This document shows positions 19,649-27,879 of a stretch of 64,000 nucleotides of DNA, one piece after another. Source of the stretch: Thalassocella blandensis. Its GTDB lineage: Bacteria; Pseudomonadota; Gammaproteobacteria; Pseudomonadales; Cellvibrionaceae. The stretch is taken from NCBI GenBank assembly GCA_902141825.1, contig CABFPG010000001.1, positions 744,001 through 808,000 on the forward strand, read 5' to 3'. Position 1 is the first letter of the stretch; every line of letters begins with the position of its first letter. The notes under the pieces were generated by a model. The model had not been told where the DNA came from. It did no database searches and was given only the letters and a program-made list of their open reading frames with translations. The position numbers and the translations under genes are program-made.

Positions 19649-20134
19649 ATGAAAAAAATCAGCATAGCTGCCCTTGCCCTATCTTTAATAGCATGCGCAA
19701 GAACCACCTATATTCCGCCCACATCGGGAGAGACAGCAACATTGATTACGCCCAAAAAAATTTCATCCTATCAAGCTATAGGTGGCGTTGCATCCGTTGC
19801 GGTTCAATTTGCATTAAAAGGCGAAGATGGATGCGGCAACACATTTGCATTGGAAGCGCCAGCCAAACCAGAAGACACAACACTGCAATATAAAATTCCA
19901 TCCACCAGCAATATTTTTGTCGCAGCTTACTACAGCTTTGGAAACAACTATTGCAGTATCGCTTTAGAGTTTGAACCAATGGCCAACAAAACCTATGACG
20001 CAGAAATTTTTCTCGGGAAAAAGCCCTGCACTCTACTAATCAATGAAATCCAACCGACTGGAGAACGCAAGAAAATCCAGGTAAAAGTCGCATCAATCGA
20101 TACCTGGACCGGCCAGAAAATCTGCTCCATATAA
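19649..20134 (+). CDS. Small hypothetical lipoprotein
   Basis: A 161-aa protein with a lipoprotein signal (lipobox LIAC, Cys17) and a compact, probably beta-rich body with four cysteines (GCGN, NYCSI, KPCT, KICS) that could form two disulfides. The family is not recognised. It has its own near-consensus promoter and a strong terminator immediately after it, so it is a single-gene transcript. It is the last gene before the A/T-rich island. Confidence 0.7.
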   Translation: MKKISIAALALSLIACARTTYIPPTSGETATLITPKKISSYQAIGGVASVAVQFALKGEDGCGNTFALEAPAKPEDTTLQYKIPSTSNIFVAAYYSFGNNYCSIALEFEPMANKTYDAEIFLGKKPCTLLINEIQPTGERKKIQVKVASIDTWTGQKICSI

Positions 20135-20144
20135 TACAGAGCTA

Positions 20145-20184
20145 AACAACCTGCAGACGCACTTTGCGTCTGCAGGTTGTTTTT
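20145..20184 (+). terminator. Strong rho-independent terminator
   Basis: A perfect 17-bp stem (20145-20161 with 20165-20181) with a 3-base loop, followed by a T run. It closes the lipoprotein transcript and marks the left edge of the A/T-rich region. Confidence 0.92.
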
Positions 20185-20684
20185 AAAAAGCGCGCCTAAA
20201 ACGAAGTTAAAGACAACCTCAAGCTCTACTCACCAACAAAACAGCCACGTAATTATAAAAAAAGCAAACACATAGAACCAATAGATAGATGTGCAAATTC
20301 ACATTTTTAAATTTTAGCTTGACCAACCCTTAACCTACCGACATACTTATTCCCACCCAGCAGTTGAAAACCCTGTTTATCACTCTCCTCAAATCTGGAA
20401 GCCAGTTTGAAAAAAAACTTGAATGCACGGAGCACTTCAGATGAATATAAATATAGGTTCAACCCCCTCCTTACGCAGCAAAGTTTCGCATAGTTTTTTA
20501 CACCTGCAAACAAAAATCGGCTTAGTACTCATCACTGATATTTTAGAAGCCAATCTCCCTCAACATTACTTGAAGCCTATTTTTTTAAATTTTATTAGAT
20601 AAGAATTTGCACCACCCTTCACCAACAAGAGCAAAACAACACTAAAAAATTATAAATTGCAAGCGCAGAAAAGGGAAATAAGTT
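20185..20684. other. A/T-rich intergenic region at left edge of the accessory island
   Basis: About 500 bases with visibly lower G+C than the sequence to its left. A short open frame on the minus strand (20307-20513) has no ribosome-binding site or recognisable domain and I do not call it. No attachment site or mobile-element end is apparent. Confidence 0.5.
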
Positions 20685-21323
20685 ATGAAATTATTCGCAT
20701 TTATAGTTATTTTATTCTCCACTTTAACATCAGGAAAAGTATTATCCGACGACCAAACAACCCAACAGCAATTAACCGCAAAAAATAAAGCAGATGAAAG
20801 AAAAGAAAGTGAGCTCGATCAATTTGGTTTCGGCCCCGCTTTATATGTAATACATTACAAAGAAGAAGTATTAGAAGACACCAATGATGTTTCAATTAGA
20901 GGAGATCAAACAATTACAGCAACAGGCACACAATACGCCACAAGTATTGGCCTTGAACTTCACTATGATTTTTCATTCGCAAGAACGTTAAAGTGTTTTA
21001 ACGATTGCGACAACTCCGATAATTGGAATCTATCTTCTGGCCACAGAATCTCCCCATTTTTAGGAATTTATGATTTAAGTGATGGTTTTAATGGGATTGC
21101 AGCTGGTTTAGTCTACGGTTATTGGAAAGGGGATAAAGATGAATCTGCCAAAACCACTTTAAACGCTGGTTTAGGTTGGACCGTACATAAGAACAGACTA
21201 GTTTTATCAAAAGGTTTACATGAAGGAAGCATTCCTGACCCAAGCTTAAACTTTGAAGATTATACTGAAAGAAAAGATGTCGAAGGATTGGTGCTTATGA
21301 TTTCTGTAAACGTAGGATTTTAA
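20685..21323 (+). CDS. Secreted, probably outer-membrane beta-barrel protein (unknown)
   Basis: A 212-aa protein with a signal peptide (about 1-21, ending VLSDD). The body alternates polar and hydrophobic residues and has Gly-rich strands (HRISPFLGIYD, GIAAGLVYGYW, LNAGLGWTV), ending in Phe (SVNVGF), as in small outer-membrane barrels. The two cysteines in KCFNDCDN may pair. I do not recognise the family. GGGAAA lies about 9 bases before ATG. The gene is 59 bases ahead of the SLATT-like gene, in the same orientation and equally A/T-rich, so it may be the first gene of that operon, although a promoter in the gap is possible. Confidence 0.6.
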   Translation: MKLFAFIVILFSTLTSGKVLSDDQTTQQQLTAKNKADERKESELDQFGFGPALYVIHYKEEVLEDTNDVSIRGDQTITATGTQYATSIGLELHYDFSFARTLKCFNDCDNSDNWNLSSGHRISPFLGIYDLSDGFNGIAAGLVYGYWKGDKDESAKTTLNAGLGWTVHKNRLVLSKGLHEGSIPDPSLNFEDYTERKDVEGLVLMISVNVGF

Positions 21324-21382
21324 TAAAAATTTACCCTGACCAACAAAACCTGTTTAGGCATAGTACATATAAAAGGCCAAAA

Positions 21383-21985
21383 ATGGATGAAAATCAGTTC
21401 AACGCCATAAAAATTCGAGCAAAGGATTCTTGGGAAACAGCGGAAAAATACCGGATAGCCTATTTGGATATCAGCAATATTAATTCCAAATTTTCTTCCG
21501 CATTAAAGTGGCTAACTCTTGCTGCTGGGGTTATTACAGGTCTTAGCACTCTTCCACAATTCTTTGGGCAAGAAGCTTCAAACAATCTTACTGCAATATC
21601 TGGAATGATTACGGGCTTACTAACCCTGAGCGAAAAGCTCTTCCAGTGGGAACAAAAATCCAATGAATACTGGGCAAACTCGAAATCTTTAGAAAGCTTA
21701 CAGAGTGAAATATATCAGTTTCTTGTGGCAGTACTCGGCGGTGACTCCAGCACCGACATCAGTTTCAAGATGCAACGATTTCATGAGAAAGTTAAAGATA
21801 CGACGCAGCTTAGACTTAAAGATGAAAATAAATATAGTGATCTAGCAAAGACTGCAATACAACAACACAAAATAGCAACCATTCAATACCATACTATTGA
21901 AACAGAAGAGATAGAAGAAATTGAAACTATTGACTCCCTACCGGAAAGCGCCGAAGGTGTAGTCACCCCTAGATCGGCAATATGA
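21383..21985 (+). CDS. SLATT-like two-transmembrane effector-type protein
   Basis: A 200-aa protein. A cytoplasmic N-terminal helix (residues 1-30) precedes two close transmembrane helices (about 32-53 and 66-86, joined by a short Gly/Ser/Asn loop) and a long C-terminal helical tail rich in Lys/Gln/Glu. This matches SLATT domains (SMODS- and SLOG-associating two-transmembrane effectors), predicted to form pores or disturb membranes in prokaryotic conflict systems such as nucleotide-signalling defence loci. The residues WLTLAAGVITGLSTLP and the following KLFQWEQKS motif are typical in style, but the family call rests on pattern recognition alone. AAAGG lies 7 bases before ATG. The next gene begins 13 bases after the stop, so the two are surely cotranscribed. 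Confidence 0.68.
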   Translation: MDENQFNAIKIRAKDSWETAEKYRIAYLDISNINSKFSSALKWLTLAAGVITGLSTLPQFFGQEASNNLTAISGMITGLLTLSEKLFQWEQKSNEYWANSKSLESLQSEIYQFLVAVLGGDSSTDISFKMQRFHEKVKDTTQLRLKDENKYSDLAKTAIQQHKIATIQYHTIETEEIEEIETIDSLPESAEGVVTPRSAI

Positions 21986-21998
21986 GTAGGAGCTTGGA

Positions 21999-22349
21999 AT
22001 GTCAGTTTCGGTTAAACATAACGTAATAAAAAGCATTGAAGGAAAAGTAAAATACAAAATATTCAAAGAAGGTGGCAAGGAGCAATTTCACCTTGGTGTG
22101 TGGATTGATGGAAATGAAAGGGAACTAGACACTATAACTAAAGTAGAATATAAACTACATGAATCTTTTAAGAATCAGATTCGCACTTCAGAAAATAGAA
22201 AGAATAGCTTTTCTATAACATTTTGGACCTGGGGATACTTTAACATCAAGGTAACCATTCATTTCGCCAATGGAGAAACAAAATTTATTGATCACTATCT
22301 TGAGTATGAACTCCCGAACAGCCCAGATGAATATGCAAAGATTGAATAA
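21999..22349 (+). CDS. Prokaryotic YEATS-like (pYEATS) domain protein
   Basis: A 116-aa protein that is one beta-sandwich domain. It carries the hallmarks of YEATS folds in order: VWIDG, then VEYKLHESF, a basic NRKNSF turn, then FWTWGYFNIKVTIHFANGE and an aromatic H-Y-L-E-Y-E end. The eukaryotic pattern is V-x-F-x-LHxSF...GWGxFxI. Eukaryotic YEATS domains read acyl-lysine; prokaryotic versions are predicted sensors or adaptors in conflict systems. AGGAG lies 8 bases before the ATG. It sits 13 bases after the SLATT-like gene, so a membrane effector coupled to a peptide- or modification-reading sensor is a reasonable hypothesis, not shown. Confidence 0.68.
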   Translation: MSVSVKHNVIKSIEGKVKYKIFKEGGKEQFHLGVWIDGNERELDTITKVEYKLHESFKNQIRTSENRKNSFSITFWTWGYFNIKVTIHFANGETKFIDHYLEYELPNSPDEYAKIE

Positions 22350-22433
22350 GAATAGATATCAATTTAATTTGCACCCTTCTGTACAGAGAAAGTTTTCCAG
22401 TTATTTTTTCGATTAAAACGGACTATAAAAAAA

Positions 22434-23441
22434 ATGCTTCTCAAATTGCCAAGCATCGCAGACAACCTGTACATTCCCAACGAATGGAACTTTAGAAATA
22501 AAACTAGAAAGTCCAAACTTCCCCGGGATTCATACAATTGCACACTAAAAAGTATCAATTTACACCTAAATCAGGACATTCTAAACCAGCCAAAAAACTT
22601 TAAAGCTGACCTCAGAATAAGCTTGAACAACGATCCATTTGTAGAAGGCAATTTAGAAATAAAAGGACGTTGGCGTCCAGGGCTACCATCTGGTCTACTA
22701 TCTTTTTCACAAGAGACTAATTCACAAGAAATTTTCATAATTTTCGAAGACAATATAAATATCAAAAGCAAGAAAAACCCCTTTTCAGACCTCTCCCCAG
22801 CGGAAATATTTGATGGGGAGGTCCTGAACTACAAATTAGCCTCGACAATAACTAGTAACTCATTACATTCAAGCGTTATAGATTGCAACCTAGTATTTAG
22901 AGATGAATACAGTATTAAAACACGCGGCTTAATTATAGAGAGCTTCCATACGATAAATAGCAACACAATCGATTTACATCTGGACAATAATAAAACCACA
23001 TATGAATCTTCCCTCTTATTCAATGCAGCAGACCTATTAAACCTTGAATTCTTTGAATATTTAATTGGAAATGAAGACTTTTATATTGGATATGATGAAA
23101 ACGGTAGGTTTTGCCAACACAATATTTACAGCACAAAACTGGATAAGTTCACAACCCCTATACCTTTTGACTTTCAATTCACTTGTATATTAACGCCTTT
23201 TTATCATAAACATCGGGATCATAGCCTGATTGAATCAGCTAATATCAACGCAAGCAAAATCATTAGGAAAATACGAAAAATTCCAGGTGAAGCAAATTTT
23301 ACCCATTATAAGAATGCAATTGAAAAAGCAAAACTTATCGCTGCACAAATAATAACGTCCCCCCCCCTAACAAAAAAATACATTGAATACTTTACTACAT
23401 TCGAAAAAAAATTAGATGAGGAATACTACTATGTTGACTGA
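22434..23441 (+). CDS. Unknown protein, remotely like CotH-kinase-type proteins
   Basis: A 335-aa soluble protein with no signal peptide. Two features recall a family of CotH-kinase-like bacterial proteins. The first half has a L-x-I-K-G-R-W-R strand followed by a basic, lysine-rich strand and a helix that would correspond to the LKEYLAYRLYN region. The later part has FEYLIGNEDFYIG, a HNIYS strand and PIPFDFQFTCIL, where relatives have GNTDWS...HNI...PxPYDFD. The match is weak and activity is not established. It starts 84 bases after the YEATS-like gene, with only a weak GGA upstream of the ATG, and overlaps the next gene by 11 bases, implying translational coupling. Confidence 0.55.
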   Translation: MLLKLPSIADNLYIPNEWNFRNKTRKSKLPRDSYNCTLKSINLHLNQDILNQPKNFKADLRISLNNDPFVEGNLEIKGRWRPGLPSGLLSFSQETNSQEIFIIFEDNINIKSKKNPFSDLSPAEIFDGEVLNYKLASTITSNSLHSSVIDCNLVFRDEYSIKTRGLIIESFHTINSNTIDLHLDNNKTTYESSLLFNAADLLNLEFFEYLIGNEDFYIGYDENGRFCQHNIYSTKLDKFTTPIPFDFQFTCILTPFYHKHRDHSLIESANINASKIIRKIRKIPGEANFTHYKNAIEKAKLIAAQIITSPPLTKKYIEYFTTFEKKLDEEYYYVD

Positions 23442-24768
23442 AGTTGCAATTTCCGCTGCGGGAAGCGCTATCGGAAGTGAAATTGCGGGATCGATAATTG
23501 AAAAAGCAAAGCAATCATTAGAGCAAGTAATCGAAAACACCAGCATAAGATTCAAGAACATTGGACAGGATTTGATTGCTCAACTAACGATATCAATTGA
23601 TGGCCTAGTCAAACAAATAGGAGATGAACTAAACAAGACCGTAAACGAGTTAAGTGACACTCTAAAAGTACAGCTTCACAATCTAACATTAACTATTGAT
23701 AAACTAGTTAAAACAACGCTTAATGACGTCAACGATCTCACGGACGATGTAATAAGAGATATACGTGCAACCGTATCAAAAACTTGGTTTATGACCGAAA
23801 TATACGCACTTGATGACATTCAAGGCACGCTGATACCCTCGAATGTAAATTCGGACTGGACGATAAAAGCAAGCGGGCTAAACATAGGGTTTGATTCAGA
23901 GGATATCGAATCCGTAATAAAACTACGAATTAAGTTACCTAACTCTGCGGATTATGAAACAACGGGCGCTGAAATTTCTGCGCACTCAGTGGAGTTTTTA
24001 GTTCCGTTTGAAATAGTAGATGAGTACAGAAAAAGAAACACTGTAACCATACTAGAAGCAGAGTTGATTATTAAAATCAAGAAAGATGGACTTTTATGGT
24101 TTGATAAAAAATTCAAAGGCACACAACGTTTTAAAATTACGTTAGCTCCCATAATTTCAGGTCAATTATTCGTTCGAACAATAAGTCCTTTATACCGCTG
24201 GGAAAAGAAGCCTGACCTCGATATAGTTTATTCAAATGCTCTTCCGAGCGGGCACGCTACAAGTAGCAGCAAAGTAGGACATCATCGTATTTCTAGACGT
24301 TTTGATATTGCAAGAGCCTCTGTACCTCCAAGAGATGGAGATAAAAGATTCTACGCTGCCGAACGTGGTGGATGCTCAGGAGGGGGCTGCAGTCATCTTC
24401 ACGATTTTCGCGTTAACGTTATAAATAATGGATCAACTATAGATGTATATACCTACAACAACAGTCACGCCATTACAGTTAAAGTCATCGGTAAAATAGA
24501 GCGCTTTGAAAGATATACTGAAGAGTCCATTGACCTAGCTCCTGTAAACATACTAAACGGAGAAATTATTGAAATAAAAGTTCCAAAAGCCGTAGAGACA
24601 ATTTTAATCACAGGAAATGATTTAGATTTTGGAACTACACATTTGGTAGCTAAATGTAAACCGGAGATCCAACTATACCCTATGCCCGAAGGTGAATTTG
24701 GTGGCATACAATTTCTCGGGAGCCATAAAGAGAATGAGGAAATAGTTTATAGGTTTATGCGTCGTTAA
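23431..24768 (+). CDS. Unknown coiled-coil plus beta-rich protein, 445 aa
   Basis: The ATG at 23431 is chosen because GAGG lies 8-9 bases upstream; an ATG 15 bases earlier lacks such a site. The N-terminal segment (1-17) is Ala/Gly/Ser-rich and amphipathic, followed by a long heptad-like helical region (about 20-115). After that the protein is beta-rich, with an unusual Cys/Gly/His motif (GGCSGGGCSHLHDF, about residue 312) that could bind metal. I do not recognise any family. Helical bundle plus beta-body is also the gross layout of some pore-forming toxins, but there is no signal peptide. It is the last gene of the A/T-rich operon and overlaps the preceding gene by 11 bases. Confidence 0.6.
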   Translation: MLTEVAISAAGSAIGSEIAGSIIEKAKQSLEQVIENTSIRFKNIGQDLIAQLTISIDGLVKQIGDELNKTVNELSDTLKVQLHNLTLTIDKLVKTTLNDVNDLTDDVIRDIRATVSKTWFMTEIYALDDIQGTLIPSNVNSDWTIKASGLNIGFDSEDIESVIKLRIKLPNSADYETTGAEISAHSVEFLVPFEIVDEYRKRNTVTILEAELIIKIKKDGLLWFDKKFKGTQRFKITLAPIISGQLFVRTISPLYRWEKKPDLDIVYSNALPSGHATSSSKVGHHRISRRFDIARASVPPRDGDKRFYAAERGGCSGGGCSHLHDFRVNVINNGSTIDVYTYNNSHAITVKVIGKIERFERYTEESIDLAPVNILNGEIIEIKVPKAVETILITGNDLDFGTTHLVAKCKPEIQLYPMPEGEFGGIQFLGSHKENEEIVYRFMRR

Positions 24769-24785
24769 TTTTTTAGAATAAAATG

Positions 24786-24832
24786 CAAAAAGCTCGTTAG
24801 TGACTAATGTAATAGCATTTAACTAGCGAGCT
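24786..24832 (-). terminator. Hairpin at the end of the island, terminator-like on the minus strand
   Basis: AGCTCGTTAGT (24791-24801) pairs with ACTAGCGAGCT (24822-24832), 11 bp with one G-T pair. Read on the plus strand it is followed by CCCTCC, so it is a poor terminator for the upstream operon. Read on the minus strand it is followed by a T run. It would therefore stop a leftward transcript beginning near 24,900-25,030, for which no gene is established. Confidence 0.55.
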
Positions 24833-25031
24833 CCCTCCTTAACTTTCGACTTTGGCATTTCAACTTCAATCTGCACCACTTACACGACATTTTGTAATGG
24901 TTACATTGCCGCCAGCTTTCTCTGCCTTCACATACGCCGCTACGACACAGGGGTCGTGAATACCAACACACCGCCCACCTGGCCACATTTTTGCAATACT
25001 TAATACGAACACACACTAGGAGGAAAACCTC

Positions 25032-25289
25032 ATGTCGATGTTAAGAAATACAATTATGTTAGGTGCTATTACTGTTTTTACGGCTGCTTGTGATGTTGAT
25101 AAAACACAGGATGGTAAATTGCCAGATGTGGATGTAGATGTGGGTAAACTACCAAAATATGAATTGAAAAAGGTCGAGGAGGGTCGCGCTCCGAGTGTCA
25201 ATGTAAAAGGCGGACAAATGCCCAAGTATGATGTTGACACTCCTGATGTTGATGTAGACGTGGACATGCCAGAAGAAGATGACCAGTAA
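25032..25289 (+). CDS. Small acidic lipoprotein with Asp-Val repeats
   Basis: An 85-aa protein with an excellent AGGAGG site before the ATG. It has a lipoprotein-type signal (TAAC, Cys20) and a mature part built of repeats: two DVDVDVG/DVDVDVD runs and two (L/M)PKYxxx units around a short basic segment. Alternating Asp-Val would give a beta strand with one acidic face, able to bind divalent cations. The family is not recognised. Its stop is 14 bases before the DUF1206 gene, so the two form an operon and may work together at the cell envelope. Confidence 0.75.
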   Translation: MSMLRNTIMLGAITVFTAACDVDKTQDGKLPDVDVDVGKLPKYELKKVEEGRAPSVNVKGGQMPKYDVDTPDVDVDVDMPEEDDQ

Positions 25290-25303
25290 TTAAAGGGCAC
25301 GCA

Positions 25304-26086
25304 ATGAATAGCAACATCTCCATTCCCCCGGAATTTGCTTGGGGAGCAAGACTGGGTTATGCCGCGAGGGGCGTCATGTATCTAATGATTGGCGGCATGG
25401 CGACGCTTGCTGCTTTAGGCAGCGAGGGAAAGACAACGGGGAGCAAAGGCGCGCTTGCAACATTGTCTGACGAGCCTCATGGGCAGGTCATGATTATCAC
25501 CTTAATCATTGGTCTCCTATGCTACTCCGCTTGGCGAGCAGTGCAATCGATCAAAGATACGGATCAGCATGGAAACAACATAAAGGCAATCGCCATTCGC
25601 GGCGGATTATTGGTCAGTGCAATTACCCATTTATTTCTGGCATATTGGGCGGGCACGGTGCTGCTGGGAAATGACGCCTCAGATTCCTCGAACAGTGAAG
25701 GCTTTTTAAAAAATAGCTGGGGGCAATGGGTATTTTGTATAGCGGCAGTTTGCGTATTCGGTGCGGGAATTGCTCATATTGTCAAAGGTTGGAATGCCGG
25801 CTTTGAGAAATTTATGGACATTCCTCATCAGCAGAAGTATTGGGCCAAGCCGCTTTGCCGGTTTGGTTTAGTCAGCCGCGGAGCCGTCTACTGTATTATC
25901 GGAATTTTTCTGTTTTCATCAGCCTGGGTCGCAGGCGCTGGCGAGATCAGTGGAGTAGGCGAAGCACTTACCTGGTTGCAAGGTCAATTGTTTGGAAGTT
26001 GGCTGCTCGGCGTAACGGCGATAGGTTTATTTTCATTTGGTATTTACAGCGCACTGGAAGCCTTCTACCGAAGAATTGACCCCTAG
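25304..26086 (+). CDS. DUF1206 family membrane protein
   Basis: A 260-aa inner-membrane protein with six predicted helices arranged as three repeats of a two-helix unit. Each unit opens with an aromatic/arginine motif (RLGYAARGVMYLMIG, AIRGGLLVSAITHLFLA, RFGLVSRGAVYCIIG), the signature of DUF1206. The function of the family is unknown. It is cotranscribed with the acidic lipoprotein gene 14 bases upstream and followed by a bidirectional terminator. AAAGGG lies about 8 bases before ATG. Confidence 0.85.
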   Translation: MNSNISIPPEFAWGARLGYAARGVMYLMIGGMATLAALGSEGKTTGSKGALATLSDEPHGQVMIITLIIGLLCYSAWRAVQSIKDTDQHGNNIKAIAIRGGLLVSAITHLFLAYWAGTVLLGNDASDSSNSEGFLKNSWGQWVFCIAAVCVFGAGIAHIVKGWNAGFEKFMDIPHQQKYWAKPLCRFGLVSRGAVYCIIGIFLFSSAWVAGAGEISGVGEALTWLQGQLFGSWLLGVTAIGLFSFGIYSALEAFYRRIDP

Positions 26087-26107
26087 CACAGACCACAAAG
26101 ACACACG

Positions 26108-26138
26108 AAAAAGCAGAGGTGATAAACCTCTGCTTTTT
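26108..26138. terminator. Bidirectional terminator
   Basis: A 12-bp stem (26108-26119 with 26127-26138) with A and T runs on the two sides. It serves both the DUF1206 operon (plus) and the thaumatin-like gene (minus). Confidence 0.9.
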
Positions 26139-26157
26139 CTATCACTACGTTACCGAA

Positions 26158-27879
26158 TTATTGTTTCCGGATAACAAACGAATCTATATTCCAGCCACCC
26201 GTATTTGCAAAAACACCTACATTATAAGTGCCAGCTTCAATATGAACAGTGTGAGATACTGTGATCCAGTTAAACCAACCGCCGCTGGCCGGAATATCCA
26301 CTGAACCAAGCTGAATAGAACCAGCATTAAAATCCAAACTTAAGCGTCCGCCCCCTGATTCGCTGGCTACACGATAATCGACCACATAATTCCCGCTTTG
26401 AGGAATATTGATATCGTAAAATACGATCCAGTCATTCGCGTCGATATACCCAACATTTTGTCCGCCTTCTGCTCCTGCACCACTCTCAATTTGAACTCCT
26501 GCCATCAAGTCGTATGCTTCAGCTTGAAACACCTTGGTAAAACTGTTTTGACTTACACTGACATGAAATCGCATAGTACTTTGGCAACCGTCTTCGTTGG
26601 TATAGGTCGCAACATATTCTCCTGCCTGATGCAGCTGAATGTTTTCCAGATTGATTTCACGCGTGGTTGCAGTAAAGCCATTAGGTCCGGTCCAGCTCCA
26701 GCGCTCTACCAACGGGTGCGGCGCCAAGGCAACTTTATTACCCACACTGGCCGATGTAGTGTCGACGGCAAGCCAGCTGCCATTGTTCACTGCGATATAT
26801 GGTGTCAACGTCGAGGGCGTACACGCATTGGATTTAATACGCAAAGAAGTTATCCGATCATTCCACCCCACACCTACCAGACAGGAATTGTCTGATGTCA
26901 CATTTTGTTGAGCCCCGGTAAAATTATCATGTTCAAACAATTCAACCGTAAAACCGTTTTCGACTCTTATCGAGGAAATGTCATCATTGCTGATACCGTT
27001 AGCAATTAAGTCCGATAAGGTGTATTCCCCTTCACCAAGTGATACAGCATAACCATCGTGATTACAGTGCTGATAAAAGCTGGCCTTTGTAGGCTGCTGC
27101 GTACTGGCGGGTTCAGGAAATACCACCTGATACACGGTACCCGAACTTGAGGCGAAGGTACTGGTTTCATGATCGGTAACATAACTGTACGCATCTGGAC
27201 ATGCTTGCTTCAAAATAACAGAGTATTCATTCGGGTGGCAGGTGGCCGGGTCGTTGTCATAGCAGCAATATTTGTCAATGTTCCATTTTTCACAGGTCGC
27301 CATCCATGCAATGGTATTCCCACTACTGTTGGTGATGGCTAATTCATCGGGGGCGAAATCATTTACGTCCGTATCACATCCTGCTGCTCCTGCGTAGTAG
27401 TAATCCCCTGTTGGCGTATAGGTACCTGGCACTGGAATAATTTGGATGGGCACATTAAACCCATCAATTAAACTGACATCATAAAAATCGAGATCATTCC
27501 AGCCATTAAATTTCATTTCCGCCAGAGTTGAGGCTTTTCCCCATAAACCATCACAATATAAACCCGCAGCGCAATTCCCTGTTTCACAAGAACCATTACC
27601 GAATTCATCAAAAGTACAATTGGTTCTTCCCCAAAATCGCCCCTCCCAACCATTCGGAACAGTTACCGTAACAGAGCCACCATTGGGAGCAAGATACCAA
27701 CCGCCACGATTAGGGTTCACAGGCGTCGGATTAAATGGATCTGATGGATTAACCAATTTCCCTTCAGCACCAACCCAGATTGGCTGACTGGAATTGTTGA
27801 CGGTAATCACCGTTCGATCCGCAAACGCCAGCGTTGAAAATAGAAATATGAAAATTGCTAAACCAATATTAAGCTTCAT
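26158..27879 (-). CDS. Secreted thaumatin-like / beta-gamma-crystallin / CBM6 protein
   Basis: A 573-aa secreted protein. The ATG at 27879 opens on a signal peptide (ending TLAFA) and has AAAGGTG upstream; a TTG start 60 bases earlier is unlikely. Domains in order: a thaumatin-like domain (about 20-255, many cysteines, GGWYLAPNGGS, NGWEGRFWGRTNC, DFYDVSLIDGFNVP), a beta/gamma-crystallin-like repeat pair (about 265-350, with NDDISSIRV and NDRITSLRI), a linker beta-domain and a C-terminal CBM6 (about 455-573, GGWFNW). Plant thaumatin-like proteins bind or cleave beta-1,3-glucan and inhibit fungi, and CBM6 often binds beta-glucans, so fungal or algal cell walls are the likely target (inference). 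Confidence 0.83.
   Translation of the reverse strand: MKLNIGLAIFIFLFSTLAFADRTVITVNNSSQPIWVGAEGKLVNPSDPFNPTPVNPNRGGWYLAPNGGSVTVTVPNGWEGRFWGRTNCTFDEFGNGSCETGNCAAGLYCDGLWGKASTLAEMKFNGWNDLDFYDVSLIDGFNVPIQIIPVPGTYTPTGDYYYAGAAGCDTDVNDFAPDELAITNSSGNTIAWMATCEKWNIDKYCCYDNDPATCHPNEYSVILKQACPDAYSYVTDHETSTFASSSGTVYQVVFPEPASTQQPTKASFYQHCNHDGYAVSLGEGEYTLSDLIANGISNDDISSIRVENGFTVELFEHDNFTGAQQNVTSDNSCLVGVGWNDRITSLRIKSNACTPSTLTPYIAVNNGSWLAVDTTSASVGNKVALAPHPLVERWSWTGPNGFTATTREINLENIQLHQAGEYVATYTNEDGCQSTMRFHVSVSQNSFTKVFQAEAYDLMAGVQIESGAGAEGGQNVGYIDANDWIVFYDINIPQSGNYVVDYRVASESGGGRLSLDFNAGSIQLGSVDIPASGGWFNWITVSHTVHIEAGTYNVGVFANTGGWNIDSFVIRKQ

Noticed and set aside
20307-20513. 68-codon minus-strand frame in the A/T-rich gap
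   Set aside because: No translation signal and no recognisable features; the flanking genes are on the plus strand.
24819-25016. 65-codon Cys-rich minus-strand frame as a gene
   Set aside because: Alternative start codon without a convincing ribosome-binding site; kept only as a possible transcript in the findings.
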